From contig NZ_FNQH01000001.1 in NCBI RefSeq assembly GCF_900107505.1, positions 769,854 through 833,853 on the forward strand: DNA of 64,000 bases, read 5' to 3'. Positions within the stretch are counted from its first letter, which is position 1; every line of letters begins with the position of its first letter. This document shows, piece after piece, positions 25,607 to 35,474 of the stretch. The notes beneath the pieces were generated by a model. That model made no database searches, had not been told where the DNA came from, and saw only the letters and a program-made list of their open reading frames with translations. This stretch comes from Trichococcus collinsii. GTDB lineage: Bacteria > Bacillota > Bacilli > Lactobacillales > Aerococcaceae. The position numbers were made by a program, and so were the translations under genes.

Positions 25607-28021
25607 TTAACGGATCGCAGCTCCGCATTCGGTTTCCAGAGCCGCAACCAATTTGGTGAAGGCTTTGTTGATGTCTTCATCGACAAGCGTCGCTTCAGGG
25701 TTCAGGAATGACATGGAATAAGCAACCGACTTCTTGCCGTCCTCGATGCCTTTGCCTTGATAGATGTCGAACAGATGGACATCCTTCAGGAATTTTCCGC
25801 CGTTTTCCTTGATAGTCTTGACAATCTGTTGGTGTGTGACGGTTTCATCCACCAACAAAGCTACATCGCGGCTCACGCCAGGGAATTTAGGGATCGGCTG
25901 TTGCGTGATCACTTCCTTCGGTGCGGCGATGATCGCTTCGAAATCGATTTCGAAAGCATATGTTTCCTTCAGGTCATAGGCATTTGCCGTTGCCGGATGT
26001 ACTTGGCCGACATAACCGATATAGGCATCGCCCAGATAGACGGCAGCTGTTCTGCCTGGATGCATCCATTTCAGGTCTTTGGCAGCTTCAAAACGGATCT
26101 GATCGCTCAGACCCATCGTCTCGAAATACCCATCCAATACTCCTTTGGCGTGGTAAAAGTTGACGGGTTCTGCAGCCAGTTGCCAATCTTTTTGGTAGGC
26201 CATTCCTGTCATCACGCCGGCCAAACGTTCTGCCTCAATCGGCAAAACGCGATCAGCTGACGGGAAGAACACCCGGCCAATTTCGTAAAATTGGATATCC
26301 GTGTTCTTACGGGCAGCGTTGTAAGCGGCATTGTCCAGCAGCGTACTCAACAAGTTCATCCGCAGTGTGCTGCGATCTTCGCTCATCGGCCATGCCAAAC
26401 GGATGCCTTCCTTGTCTTCGACTGCGTATTCTCTCGCTTTTTCAGCGGTAGTCAAGACATAGCTGATGTTCTGGGTCAGTCCTGCACCTTCCATAAATCT
26501 TCTGGTGATGCGCATCGTGTGTTGTTTAGGCGTCAATGCAGTAGGCAAAGCTGGTGTGATCGGCAATGTTTCCGGCAAATTGTCATATCCGTAGATACGT
26601 GCGACTTCTTCCAGGATGTCCGCATAAATGGAAATATCCCACCTTCTCGGCGGTACAGCAACGGTGAAAGTTTCGCCGTCAAACGTTGATGCAAATCCCA
26701 ACTGATTGAAAATGGCAGTCACTTCATCGCTGGAAATGGCAGTCCCTAACGAACGGTTGATTTTTTCCAAAGTGATGACCACTTCCGTATCCTTCACTTC
26801 TACCGTATCAACGGAAGCCGTACCGGCAACAATTGTGCCTCCTGCCAACTCACGGATGAGTTCAGCGGCATGTTGTCCGGCTGTGCGGATTGTCGCTACG
26901 TTAATACCTTTTTCGAAACGGGAACTGGATTCGCTGCGCAAGTTGAACTTCCCTGCTGTTTTGCGGATCAAAACCGGGTTGAACAATGCCGCTTCCAATG
27001 CGACAGTCACGGTTTCATCGGTGATTTCTGAATCCAGACCACCCATGACGCCCGCCAATGCAATCGGCGCAGTGCCGTTCGTGATGACGATGTTATCTAT
27101 GTCCAACGTTCTTTCGACCCCATCCAGCGTCGTCATCGTTTCGTTCGCTTTGGCACGGCGGACGATGATTTCCTTGGAACCGATTTGGTCATAATCGAAA
27201 GCATGCAGCGGCTGGCCGTATTCCAACAGGATATAATTCGTGATGTCGACTACGTTGTTAATCGGACGGATGCCGCCGTTCATCAATTTGTTCTGCAGCC
27301 AAAGCGGACTTTCCTCGATTTTTACGTCTTTGATCACTTGGATATGGTAGGCAGGTGCATCGTCCGTGTCCTCAACGGAAACTTTGATGTAATCCGCAAC
27401 AGAACCTGTTTTTTCAGAGACAGGAGCCTCCGGGAATTTCAGAGCTTTGTTGTAGATTGCTGCGACTTCATAGGCGGATCCGCGCATGCTTAAAGCATCG
27501 GCACGGTTCGGCGTGATGTCGATGTCCAGGATTGCATCATCCAGATCCAACAAGTCAACAACTTCCGTTCCGGGAACTGCTTCAGCAGGCAGGACAAAAA
27601 TCCCATCCGCATATTTTTTGGAAACAACACTTTCAGAGTAGCCCAATTCAGCCAACGAACAGATCATTCCATTCGATTCCTGGCCGCGCATCTTGCCCTT
27701 TTTGATTTTTGCATTGCCCGTGATCCGCGCGCCATGCAAAGCCACGATTATTTTCTGACCGGCAGCCACATTTGGCGCGCCGCAGACAATCTGGATCGGT
27801 TCCTCAGCCCCGATATTCACTTGGCAGACATGCAGATGGTCCGAATCAGGATGGTCGACCACGGACAATGTTTCACCGACAACGATTTTCGACAAGCCTT
27901 TGCCAGGATAGACGACGTCGTCCACCTCGATACCCGTGCGGGACATTTTTTCAGCCAATTCTTCAGGTGTTACATCAGATAAATCTAAATACTCTTTTAA
28001 CCATTTATAGGAAACTTTCAT
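25607..28021 (-). CDS. pheT: phenylalanyl-tRNA synthetase beta subunit
   Basis: 804 residues. N-terminal tRNA-binding (EMAP-like) domain at about 40-150 with VVDHPDSDHLHVCQVN, editing B3/B4 domain (about 210-400), B5 domain, catalytic-like B6/B7 and the C-terminal ferredoxin-fold anticodon-binding domain (about 710-804, PKFPGVSRDVALLVD). Works as alpha2-beta2 with PheS to charge tRNA-Phe. Starts four bases after the pheS stop and is controlled with it by the upstream T-box. Confidence 0.97.
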   Translation of the reverse strand: MKVSYKWLKEYLDLSDVTPEELAEKMSRTGIEVDDVVYPGKGLSKIVVGETLSVVDHPDSDHLHVCQVNIGAEEPIQIVCGAPNVAAGQKIIVALHGARITGNAKIKKGKMRGQESNGMICSLAELGYSESVVSKKYADGIFVLPAEAVPGTEVVDLLDLDDAILDIDITPNRADALSMRGSAYEVAAIYNKALKFPEAPVSEKTGSVADYIKVSVEDTDDAPAYHIQVIKDVKIEESPLWLQNKLMNGGIRPINNVVDITNYILLEYGQPLHAFDYDQIGSKEIIVRRAKANETMTTLDGVERTLDIDNIVITNGTAPIALAGVMGGLDSEITDETVTVALEAALFNPVLIRKTAGKFNLRSESSSRFEKGINVATIRTAGQHAAELIRELAGGTIVAGTASVDTVEVKDTEVVITLEKINRSLGTAISSDEVTAIFNQLGFASTFDGETFTVAVPPRRWDISIYADILEEVARIYGYDNLPETLPITPALPTALTPKQHTMRITRRFMEGAGLTQNISYVLTTAEKAREYAVEDKEGIRLAWPMSEDRSTLRMNLLSTLLDNAAYNAARKNTDIQFYEIGRVFFPSADRVLPIEAERLAGVMTGMAYQKDWQLAAEPVNFYHAKGVLDGYFETMGLSDQIRFEAAKDLKWMHPGRTAAVYLGDAYIGYVGQVHPATANAYDLKETYAFEIDFEAIIAAPKEVITQQPIPKFPGVSRDVALLVDETVTHQQIVKTIKENGGKFLKDVHLFDIYQGKGIEDGKKSVAYSMSFLNPEATLVDEDINKAFTKLVAALETECGAAIR

Positions 28022-28025
28022 TATG

Positions 28026-29072
28026 TTACTCCTTTACATCGAATTGACTTAAGAATCGGATATCATTTTGGTAGAAATGACGGATATCATCAACACCATA
28101 TTTCAACATCGCTACACGTTCTTGGCCTAGACCAAATGCGAACCCAGAGTACTTCGTTGAGTCAATCCCAGACATTTCTAAAACATTGGGATGGACAATA
28201 CCTGAACCCAATATTTCGATCCAACCGGTTTGCTTGCAAACATTGCAGCCGGATCCGCCGCATTTGAAGCAGCTAACATCGACTTCGACAGATGGTTCCG
28301 TGAACGGGAAGTAGCTTGGACGCAAACGAATTTCGCGTTCTTCTCCGAACAATTTTTTGGCGAAGACGGCAAGTGTGCCTTTCAAATCAGCCAAAGTGAT
28401 GTTCTCGCCGATGACCAACCCTTCAATCTGATGGAATTGGTGTGAATGGGTCGCGTCATCGCTGTCGCGGCGGTAAACTTTCCCCGGGCTGATCATCTTC
28501 AATGGTCCTTTGGAAAAGTCATGTTTCTCCATCGTGCGCGCTTGTACCGGTGACGTATGCGTTCGCAATAACAATTCATCGGTAATGTAGAAAGTGTCTT
28601 GCATATCGCGGGCAGGATGATCCTTCGGAAGATTCATCTTTTCGAAATTGTAGCTGTCCTGTTCCACCTCTGGACCGTCCACGATCTTGTAACCCATGCC
28701 CAAAAACAAATCCTCGATTTCTTCGTTGATCTGCGTCAAGACGTGTGTTGTACCTTGCGCGATTTTCTTGCCTGGCAAGGTGACATCAATCGTTTCAGCT
28801 GCTATTTCGGCTTCCATTTTTTTGATTTCCAGCGCATCTTTTTTGGCTTGGATGGAGGCCTCGATATCGTCACGCAGTTCATTTGCCAAGGTTCCGATGA
28901 CGGGACGCTCTTCAGGGCTTAAATCCTTCATCCCTCTCAAAGCTTCTGTAATCGGCCCTTTTTTCCCCAAATAGGAAATGCGGACTTGATTCAATGCCTG
29001 CAGATCCTCGGCAGATTCGACTTGCTGTAAGGCATCTATACGTAATGTTTGTAATTTTGCTTTCAATTCCAT
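28026..29072 (-). CDS. pheS: phenylalanyl-tRNA synthetase alpha subunit
   Basis: 348 residues with class II motif 2 ([20 protein letters not shown]) and motif 3 ([23 protein letters not shown]). Real start is ATG 29072, six bases after AAAAGGGG; the open frame extends further upstream into the T-box leader, which is non-coding. The N-terminal coiled-coil arm (1-90) contacts tRNA. First gene of the pheST operon. Confidence 0.96.
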   Translation of the reverse strand: MELKAKLQTLRIDALQQVESAEDLQALNQVRISYLGKKGPITEALRGMKDLSPEERPVIGTLANELRDDIEASIQAKKDALEIKKMEAEIAAETIDVTLPGKKIAQGTTHVLTQINEEIEDLFLGMGYKIVDGPEVEQDSYNFEKMNLPKDHPARDMQDTFYITDELLLRTHTSPVQARTMEKHDFSKGPLKMISPGKVYRRDSDDATHSHQFHQIEGLVIGENITLADLKGTLAVFAKKLFGEEREIRLRPSYFPFTEPSVEVDVSCFKCGGSGCNVCKQTGWIEILGSGIVHPNVLEMSGIDSTKYSGFAFGLGQERVAMLKYGVDDIRHFYQNDIRFLSQFDVKE

Positions 29073-29097
29073 GTTCTGTCCCCTTTTCATAAAAAAT

Positions 29098-29345
29098 GCA
29101 AAAAAATCCCATCCCTGGTAAGGGACGAGATTTTCGTGGTACCACCCTTGTTTCGCTGCAAGCAACGACACTTCATTTGTTTAACGGTAATAAACCGGAA
29201 CTTTATTCATTGCACGGGGCAAATCCCAAAGTCAGCTCGGGGAGTGAAAAAACACAATCGGCTTCTATAAAGGCTTGCAGTCAATGGCCATTATTCCCTG
29301 AAAAAAGCTGCAGATCGTGAAGGTTCCCTTCAACGCTTTTCATAT
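29098..29345 (-). promoter_or_regulatory. T-box riboswitch leader of pheST (tRNA-Phe sensing)
   Basis: On the minus strand the conserved T-box block GGGTGGTACCACG occurs at about 29150-29137, and the following sequence forms a terminator (AAATCTCGTCCCT / AGGGATGGGATTTTTT, 29129-29100) that would compete with the antiterminator. This sits directly before pheS. Uncharged tRNA-Phe should stabilise the antiterminator and raise expression. The Phe specifier UUC is probably the one at 29248-29246, but I could not fold stem I with certainty. Confidence 0.88.
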
Positions 29346-29364
29346 TCATTTTACTTACTTTGCC

Positions 29365-29393
29365 AGTTTACCCGGAAATGCCGTTTCCGTCAA
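29365..29393 (-). promoter_or_regulatory. sigma-A promoter of the pheST T-box transcript
   Basis: TTGACG (29393-29388), 17-base spacer, TAAACT (29370-29365). The predicted start near 29358 gives a leader of about 285 bases before pheS, a normal T-box length. Confidence 0.65.
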
Positions 29394-29401
29394 GTTCAGA
29401 T

Positions 29402-29725
29402 TCAGACCCAAGCATCCGACCAATTTTGAATTTCCAGCATCACATTGTTCAAAGCTTTCCCTTTTTCGGACAATCCGTACATCACTTTGATTGCCGCCGC
29501 AGGATTTTCGGTTCTTACCACAATTTTTTCATCTTCCAGCTCTTTTAAGCGTTCAACTAATACTCGATCACTGACATTAGGTATCTGCACGGCCAATTCC
29601 TTGAATCGTTTATCTCCATCCATCAAGACTTCGATGATTAAGCCGGTCCATTTTTTCCCTAAAATAGAGAATGTTTTTTCAAACTTTGGACAAATACATT
29701 TTTTTACTTCCAGCATTTCATTCAC
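29402..29725 (-). CDS. HxlR family transcriptional regulator
   Basis: About 107 residues, a single winged-helix HxlR domain: CPKFEKTFSILGKKWTGLIIEVLMDGDKRFKEL then VSDRVLVERLKELEDEKIV and VMYGLSEKGKAL. The two nearby cysteines at the N-terminus (C-I-C) could act in redox or thiol sensing, as in some family members. I choose GTG 29725, preceded by GAGGTGA; GTG 29734 lacks a ribosome-binding site. No obvious target neighbour. The 318 bases upstream, to the methyltransferase gene, hold nothing I recognise beyond its own promoter region. Confidence 0.85.
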   Translation of the reverse strand: MNEMLEVKKCICPKFEKTFSILGKKWTGLIIEVLMDGDKRFKELAVQIPNVSDRVLVERLKELEDEKIVVRTENPAAAIKVMYGLSEKGKALNNVMLEIQNWSDAWV

Positions 29726-30052
29726 AGCCTTCACCTCTTTGACCTATTATAAACACCCTCATTTCCCCTGTCAAAGGGAATGTGCCTTTTGTCACAAAAT
29801 GTTTACAAAAAATAAGCATCCTGTTTCGCAATTCGCATTACCTGAAGAAGTCCCTCAGAAAAATACTTATAGCCGCCAGTTCATTCCATCCGAATAAGAA
29901 AATAATCACGAATGATGTGCGTGAAGAATTCCACAGCTAGCATGCAAGCGTACAAAAAGTTCATGTCTGTTTCCTATAATAGGATAGGAATTTCACAAAG
30001 GCAATACTTTTTCACATTTAATTGAAAATATAACGTTTTTTTATGCATTTCT

Positions 30053-30811
30053 TCAGCCAACGAAGTGATAAAGCAGAATGCCTGCCGCAACTGCGACATT
30101 CAGAGACTCCGCTTCACCGAAAATCGGAATATACAGATTTTGATCCGTCAGTTCCAATACTTTTTTTGAAACGCCATTTCCTTCGTTACCGAGCACCAAC
30201 GCAACTGCACCAGTCGGGGAAACGGTCCGGTAATCGACAGCCGCTTCATTCAGTTCGGTTCCATAGACCGGGATACCGTTGCTCTTCATTTCGGGGATCA
30301 ACTCTTGCAGATCGCCACGATAAATAGGCAGATGGAAATGACTTCCTTGCATAGAACGTAGCACTTTGTCATTGTAGAGATCCACCGATCCCTCCCCTAA
30401 AATGACCCCTGTATACCCGGCAGCATCCGCAGTTCGGATAATGGTGCCGACATTTCCTGGATCCTGAACCTGATCCAAAAGGATGTATTTGCCTCTGTAT
30501 TCCAAAATCGGAGCGGTTTCGGGAATCCGGACGATCGCAACGACTCCTTGCGGCGTCTCGGTCTGGGCCAAGCTGGCGAGGATTTCCTGGGAAACGATGA
30601 TGATGTCCCTCTCCTCAATCTGCAAATCCGACTGTTGGTGAAAGGTTTCTGTCATCAAGACTTCTTGGATATGCGCATCTGCTTTGATGGCCTCCTTCAA
30701 AAGATGGGTTCCCTCGATCAAATAAGCCCCCGCCTCTTTCCGGCCTTTAGCGGTCTGCAGTTTTTTCCACTGTTTTACTTTTTGATTTTTCATCGATGCT
30801 ATCTTTTCCAT
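30053..30811 (-). CDS. TrmH/SpoU family RNA 2'-O-methyltransferase
   Basis: About 252 residues. An N-terminal L30e-like RNA-binding domain (1-100) precedes the knotted SPOUT domain, with its three motifs: motif 1 DPGNVGTIIRTADAAG, motif 2 VALVLGNEGNG and motif 3 IPIFGEAESLNVAVAAGILLY. It methylates ribose in rRNA or tRNA using S-adenosylmethionine; the exact target is not readable. The ysgA-pheS neighbourhood is the same as in Bacillus. ATG 30811 follows GAGGAG. Confidence 0.92.
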   Translation of the reverse strand: MEKIASMKNQKVKQWKKLQTAKGRKEAGAYLIEGTHLLKEAIKADAHIQEVLMTETFHQQSDLQIEERDIIIVSQEILASLAQTETPQGVVAIVRIPETAPILEYRGKYILLDQVQDPGNVGTIIRTADAAGYTGVILGEGSVDLYNDKVLRSMQGSHFHLPIYRGDLQELIPEMKSNGIPVYGTELNEAAVDYRTVSPTGAVALVLGNEGNGVSKKVLELTDQNLYIPIFGEAESLNVAVAAGILLYHFVG

Positions 30812-30881
30812 TTTGTAACTCCTCAGTTCAACATATGCCTTATTATACTTCATTTATAATGCCTTTTTCATCTAAAGGTAG

Positions 30882-30912
30882 AAAAAAAGAGACTGGGGAC
30901 TCCCAATCTCTT
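30882..30912 (-). terminator. terminator of the M23 hydrolase gene
   Basis: AAGAGA-C-TGGG pairs with CCCA-A-TCTCTT around a short loop, followed by seven T on the minus strand, 17 bases past the stop. Confidence 0.65.
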
Positions 30913-30928
30913 CGAAATGTTAATTATA

Positions 30929-32233
30929 TTAGCCACCAATATAGTTCAGTGGATCTACTAGGCCACCATTTTCATGAACTTCAAAATGGAGATGAACCCC
31001 GGTTGAATCACCTGTTGTACCCATTATTCCAATTTGTTGACCTTGACTGACGGTTTGTCCAGGCGCGACCAATAATCCTGGTTGCATATGTGCATATAAT
31101 GTTTCAACGGTCACACCATTGATTGTACCATGGTTGATTACTACATAATAACCAAAGCTAGCGTGATACGTTGCTGTTACAACAGTCCCGGATTGTGCAG
31201 CAGAAATGGCTCCACTGCCCGCGATATCTTGCCCTCTATGCAGTTCAGAGCCACCGGTGATCGGTGAAAGACGATATCCGAACGGGGATGAGTAGTACCC
31301 ACTTGCTGGTTTTATGAAACCACTTGAGTTTACAGTATAACTGCTGGATGCAGTTGTAGTTGGTGCTGCTGATGCAGTCAAATTGTTAGCTGCCGTTGCT
31401 GCTGCTGCAATTGCTGCAGCTTCAGATGCTGCTTGTTCGGCTGCCGCTCTTTCTGCTGCAATTCTTACTTCTTCAGCTGCCATGTCATTGCTGATGGTTT
31501 CTGTTTGTGCAGCCAAGTCAGCTTTGGTTGTTTCCAAGCCATTTTTCTCGGCTTCAGTCAACTCGTAGTTCTCGATGACTTGCGCGATTTGGACGTCGAT
31601 TTCAGTTTTTTGGGCTACGACATTATTTTTTGAAATCAGAATGTCTTGTCTCAATGCTTCAGCAGCAAGTTTTTCATCTTCAACAGCCACTTTGCTGTCT
31701 TCAACTTTCTGCTGATCCGCTTCCTGTTGTTCCACAATATCCTTATTGGCAGTCACAATTTTTGAAACGACCGTGATTTTTCCGACCAAGTCAGAAAAAT
31801 TCTCTGAAGACAACAACATTGAAGCTATATCCGTAACGCCCGCATCTGTTTGAATGTAACGAGCCTGTGTATTTAATTTTTCGGTTCTTTGGTCAATGAC
31901 AACCTGTAATGCTTCGATTTCAGCTTGCAATTCCAAAATTTTTGATTCGATATCAGCTAATTTTTGCTCTTGAGCCTCTAATCGGTTCATCAATTCATCC
32001 AATTGCGATTGAAGTTCATTTACCTTTGTTTCCAAATTTGATTTTTCGGATTCCAAAGTATTCAATGAATTTGATTTTTCTTCAATCTGAGATTGAATCG
32101 TATTCGTTTCTAATTGCAAAGCATCTTTTTGTTGTTGCAACTCTTCCAACGTAGCCGCTTGAGCAGTAAATCCACCTGCAATCGGACTAAGCAATAAGAT
32201 TGATGTGAACAACGCGATATGTTTTTTTCCCAA
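30929..32233 (-). CDS. secreted coiled-coil M23 peptidoglycan hydrolase (CwlO/EnvC-like)
   Basis: 434 residues. Signal peptide at about 1-27 (HIALFTSILLLSPIAGGFTAQAA), long coiled coil at about 28-245, Ala/Ser linker to about 305, and a C-terminal LytM/M23 domain with metal ligands in HRGQDIAG and HLHFEVHENGG. This is the arrangement of EnvC-like hydrolases or activators that answer to FtsEX. Both zinc motifs are kept, so it should be an active endopeptidase. TTG 32233 follows AGGAGGAGAAG. Monocistronic. Confidence 0.9.
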   Translation of the reverse strand: MGKKHIALFTSILLLSPIAGGFTAQAATLEELQQQKDALQLETNTIQSQIEEKSNSLNTLESEKSNLETKVNELQSQLDELMNRLEAQEQKLADIESKILELQAEIEALQVVIDQRTEKLNTQARYIQTDAGVTDIASMLLSSENFSDLVGKITVVSKIVTANKDIVEQQEADQQKVEDSKVAVEDEKLAAEALRQDILISKNNVVAQKTEIDVQIAQVIENYELTEAEKNGLETTKADLAAQTETISNDMAAEEVRIAAERAAAEQAASEAAAIAAAATAANNLTASAAPTTTASSSYTVNSSGFIKPASGYYSSPFGYRLSPITGGSELHRGQDIAGSGAISAAQSGTVVTATYHASFGYYVVINHGTINGVTVETLYAHMQPGLLVAPGQTVSQGQQIGIMGTTGDSTGVHLHFEVHENGGLVDPLNYIGG

Positions 32234-32483
32234 TTATACTTCTCCTCCTGTTTCTTCTACGAGATGAAGTATATCAAAATTAAAATACCATTGCATGATA
32301 GAAATATGACAATTGTATTTCAATTTGTTACGACAGGCGGAAATCCTGAAATGTTGATCATATTTACACAATCCCTTCCGAAGACAGTCAGCATTTGATT
32401 GTTCGCGCTTCCAACGATATACTTAAGCTGTACCAAGCCCTACCTCCGCCTTCGCGTTTACAGGAAAGAAAGGAGCAAAAAGC

Positions 32484-32663
32484 ATGAAAATCGATCAAAA
32501 AAATTTACACAAACCAGGCACGGATAATCTTCCTCCTGGCATCTACAAAGAAGTCGGCCCTCGAGGGGGCAAAATCACCGGCAGCAAAGAAGTACACATC
32601 GTCGAAGGACACAGACTTCCCCCTACAAACAAAGCCGGAAACAAATGGATCAAAAAAGACTGA
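32484..32663 (+). CDS. YjzC-like small protein
   Basis: 59 residues, read by eye: begins MKIDQKNLHKPGTDNLPPG, with KEVGPRGGKITGSKEVHIVEGHRLPP in the middle and ending NKWIKKD. The pattern PG...G-x-Y-x-E-x-G...G...V-H...G-x-x-L-P-P-T is that of YjzC-family proteins, small soluble proteins of unknown function in Firmicutes. GGAG lies nine bases before the ATG, and a hairpin follows. Confidence 0.75.
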   Translation: MKIDQKNLHKPGTDNLPPGIYKEVGPRGGKITGSKEVHIVEGHRLPPTNKAGNKWIKKD

Positions 32664-32726
32664 TTGTTCGCTTGTAACTGATCACTTGAACGATTCTGGG
32701 CGGAGGAACTTTGGTTTTCACTTCAT

Positions 32727-32763
32727 AAAAGGACCGTGCAGCTTAAGCCGCACAGTCCTTTTA
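32727..32763. terminator. bidirectional terminator between yjzC-like and yqeY-like genes
   Basis: AAAAGGAC-GTGC-GCTTAAGC-GCAC-GTCCTTTT stem with single mismatches, T runs on both strands. Confidence 0.7.
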
Positions 32764-32775
32764 TTGTCTCAAGTA

Positions 32776-33207
32776 TTATTTCGCCAACAGTTCTTTGATG
32801 ATTTTGGACACGAGCGCTTTGTCGGCTTTTCCGTCTAGTACCTGCATCGCGAATTTCATCGCATCCTTTAATGACATTTCGGCTATGCCGTTTTCAGCCA
32901 AAAAGAAACGGACTTCTCTTTCATCCATCATTTTAGGAACGTAAGCCTCCAGAATGGCCAATTTCTTCTGGTTCTCCTCAATCAGATCCGCGCGTTCGGC
33001 TTGCTTTGCAAATGCGATCGCTTCATTGGTCTTTTTGATGTCCTTCAGAAAAACATGGATTTCCTCTGCTTCGGTCATGGCACGTTTGTTGTCGATCAAG
33101 AAAGAATCATACTCCGTTTTAATGAGACGCAGGACATCCGCCTTCAATGTGTCTTTGTCTTTTCTAGCTTGGAGGAAATCCTTGTTAACTTTTTCTTTCA
33201 ATGTCAT
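32776..33207 (-). CDS. GatB/YqeY domain-containing protein
   Basis: 143 residues. An N-terminal helical region with ARKDKDTLKADVLRLIKTEY and the C-terminal YqeY part (YVPKMMDEREVRFFLAENG... MKFAMQVLDGKADKALVSKIIKELL) match the stand-alone YqeY family, related to the tRNA-binding tail of GatB and of glutaminyl-tRNA synthetases. Role uncertain. The usual rpsU neighbour is not present here. The 268 bases upstream carry no visible gene. Confidence 0.9.
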   Translation of the reverse strand: MTLKEKVNKDFLQARKDKDTLKADVLRLIKTEYDSFLIDNKRAMTEAEEIHVFLKDIKKTNEAIAFAKQAERADLIEENQKKLAILEAYVPKMMDEREVRFFLAENGIAEMSLKDAMKFAMQVLDGKADKALVSKIIKELLAK

Positions 33208-33475
33208 AATTGCAGATCTCCCATCGATTCTTTGGTAGGGCTGCCTAATTAGTTATTCGCAGAAAAGGCCAACCTTCATACCTCATTTTAAGGAAAAGAA
33301 GCGGAATTGGCAAATTTCTGCTACCCGTTCCGGATATTGGATGGATTGTATGCCTGAATAACACAATGAAAACAGGTGCTACAGATGGCGCATAACCATC
33401 ATGCGCGGTAAAATTAGGGTGAACAGGATACTCTTCAGGAAATACTAGCATTCATTCGCGGAAGAGGGTTTAAGT

Positions 33476-34222
33476 ATGTCTTACTTTTGGACCTTTGAAT
33501 CAGATTTGCCAAACGGGATAGGCGTGGAAACATTCAGCTTAGCTCATATTATTGTCCTTTTCCTATCTTTTATCATCATCTTTTTGGTAATCCAGCTCTA
33601 TCGCAAACAGGCTGATTTTGGCCGAAGAAATATTAAAATGACGATAGCGACCTTACTGGTTATGCTTTATTTTTCGCGCTGGATTTGGTGTGCCTTTTTC
33701 AGTAATTTTTCTTTCTTTTTGAGCCATCTGCTTCCCCTTCACCTTTGTAGCGTCTCTGCAATAATTGGGATATCCGCTGTTTTTTCAGATAATCGGCTGC
33801 TGAAAGAATTCTTGTATGGACTTAGTTTTCCGGGCGGATTGGTTGCCATGACAAACCCTAATCTGGGGCCTTACCCTCTCTTTAGTTTTTTTTTCGTCGA
33901 ATACACTTTGACCCACCTATTACTGATCTTGCTTCCTTTGCTTTTTGTGTTCGGCGACGGATTTCGTCCGGCTATCAAAACCTTACCATATTCCATCTAC
34001 TTGGCAGCGCCTTTCATCGGCACTGCATTCTGGGTCAACCAATCAGTCGGCAGCAATTATATGTTCTTGAACCGTATAGAAAAAGGAACGATACTAGTAC
34101 TTTTCGACAAATGGCTAGGAACGCCCGGATATCTGATTGCAGTCCTCGGATCAATCGTCATCGTCTGGGCTATCCTTTACGCGCCATGGGAAATTTCCAG
34201 AAGACAGAATTTTCCGAGATGA
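33476..34222 (+). CDS. YwaF/TIGR02206 family membrane protein
   Basis: 248 residues with about seven membrane helices and the family landmarks SLAHIIVLFLSF, LPLHLCSVSAIIG and YGLSFPGGLVAMTNPNL. Members are found throughout Firmicutes; function unknown. GAGGG precedes the ATG. It is the last clearly chromosomal gene before the AT-rich strip and prophage, and ends in a strong hairpin. Confidence 0.85.
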   Translation: MSYFWTFESDLPNGIGVETFSLAHIIVLFLSFIIIFLVIQLYRKQADFGRRNIKMTIATLLVMLYFSRWIWCAFFSNFSFFLSHLLPLHLCSVSAIIGISAVFSDNRLLKEFLYGLSFPGGLVAMTNPNLGPYPLFSFFFVEYTLTHLLLILLPLLFVFGDGFRPAIKTLPYSIYLAAPFIGTAFWVNQSVGSNYMFLNRIEKGTILVLFDKWLGTPGYLIAVLGSIVIVWAILYAPWEISRRQNFPR

Positions 34223-34248
34223 CGAGTCGGACTTAGATGGGTAAATAA

Positions 34249-34289
34249 AAAAACAGAAATGCTGATTCAACAGCATTTCTGTTTTTTTT
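34249..34289 (+). terminator. terminator of the ywaF-like gene
   Basis: AAACAGAAATGCTG pairs with CAGCATTTCTGTTT around ATTCAA and is followed by more than six T. Confidence 0.8.
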
Positions 34290-34522
34290 TACGCTATGCA
34301 GTTATAAAACTGGTTATTTCAGGAGCTCGTACATGGCTAGTCTTGAAAACCACTGATAAATTAAGCTTTCCAGCATGAAAAAGAAAAATATCCCGGGAAA
34401 ATCCCGAGTTGCAAAAGTCCGGGCAGGGCTTTTTTTCTTCCTATAATATTACTTTTAAACGGTTGCATAAAATTATAGGCAAAGTTCGCTTACTTTGCTA
34501 CTATTGTTCTAGGAGGTGTCCG

Positions 34523-34711
34523 ATGATCCCATTACATTTAATACAAATCTTATTGGCTTTAGAAGGATTTGATAATGAAGAATTTATCCCTGCGAGAAAT
34601 AGCATTAAAGCTGTAGCCCAATTTTTCGATCAAAATCCAGAGCAATTGAAGAAGGCGGAAATGCTGCGTGATATGACTGATGAAGAAATACCGAGATACT
34701 TATTAAATTAA
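34523..34711 (+). CDS. 62-residue protein of unknown function
   Basis: Starts at ATG 34523 after a strong AGGAGGTG; the frame is open further upstream, but that part has no start with a ribosome-binding site. The sequence contains LHLIQILLALEGFDNEEF and a C-terminal EQLKKAEMLRDMTDEEIPRYLLN. A second, degenerate copy of that C-terminal block lies at 35475-35552. It is 33 bases before the 211-residue gene and probably cotranscribed. I do not recognise a family; small, acidic and helical. Confidence 0.6.
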   Translation: MIPLHLIQILLALEGFDNEEFIPARNSIKAVAQFFDQNPEQLKKAEMLRDMTDEEIPRYLLN

Positions 34712-34744
34712 ATTATTAACGATTGAAATGAAGGAGATTTTGTT

Positions 34745-35380
34745 ATGAGTGATTTCGATGAAAAATTGACCTCTAAAGAAAAAATGGAATCTGTAGTCGA
34801 GGCAGGTATAGGATTAATACCTTATGTTGGGGGTGCGATATCCAGTTTATATTATGGAAATAAACAAGAACTGCGATTTAAAAGGATTGAATCCTTTTTA
34901 CAAACTGTTTCAGATGAAGTAGGAAGGCATGGAATAAGACTACTAGATATTGAACAACATGATAAATATAAGTTAATTTCTATTATTGAAGAAACTATTG
35001 AGAAAATAGAAAATGAAACAAGAGAAGAAAAGATTCAAATGTTCAAAAACTATTTTATAAATAATTTAACCCACCCAGTTCAAGAGCAGTTTGATGAAAA
35101 AAGATTCTTTTTGGACACTTTAGATACCATGAGTTTATTAGAATGCGAATTACTTAAGATCCTACAAACACAACAATCCGCTTGCTTAGTAAATCAATTT
35201 AGTAAACCAGATGTAGATCAGTATGCAATTGTTGGAGCAGTAGGAAGACTAAAAACTTTTGGTTATATAAAGGCTACGTCTGGTCAAATGCATATAGGTG
35301 GTGGAATTGATAATTCCTTGAATGAATTTATTAGTATTAGTACATTTGGGCAATCTTTTTGTAATTTCTGCTTTGGATAA
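34745..35380 (+). CDS. 211-residue protein with Gly-rich hydrophobic segment, unknown function
   Basis: A charged N-terminus is followed by AGIGLIPYVGGAISSLYYG (about 20-38), a Gly-rich amphipathic segment that could insert in membranes. A helical middle (40-135) and a C-terminal part that reads like a winged helix (LLECELLKILQTQQSA ... VGAVGRLKTFGYIKA) follow. No family recognised. Low GC compared with the chromosome on the left, own terminator downstream, and opposite strand to the phage late genes: a likely lysogenic-conversion or defence-type cargo gene, but this is inference. Confidence 0.65.
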   Translation: MSDFDEKLTSKEKMESVVEAGIGLIPYVGGAISSLYYGNKQELRFKRIESFLQTVSDEVGRHGIRLLDIEQHDKYKLISIIEETIEKIENETREEKIQMFKNYFINNLTHPVQEQFDEKRFFLDTLDTMSLLECELLKILQTQQSACLVNQFSKPDVDQYAIVGAVGRLKTFGYIKATSGQMHIGGGIDNSLNEFISISTFGQSFCNFCFG

Positions 35381-35397
35381 ACATATTTCTACAAAAG

Positions 35398-35432
35398 CAC
35401 CCCTACCTCATGAACAAGTAGGGGTGTTTTTT
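35398..35432 (+). terminator. terminator of the 34.5-35.4 kb unit
   Basis: CACCCCTAC (35398-35406) and GTAGGGGTG (35418-35426) followed by TTTTTT. Confidence 0.75.
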
Positions 35433-35474
35433 ATGCACTTTTTTCTCAATCGTTGTGGCCTTTGATTCGTAAAC

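Noticed and set aside
29073-29171. Longer PheS with 33 extra N-terminal residues
   Set aside because: The extra codons lie within the T-box terminator and antiterminator; the normal PheS start with a good ribosome-binding site is at 29072.
34290-34522. tRNA gene as the prophage attachment site
   Set aside because: No cloverleaf or T-loop GTTCRA-type sequence was found in the interval or elsewhere near the left prophage border.
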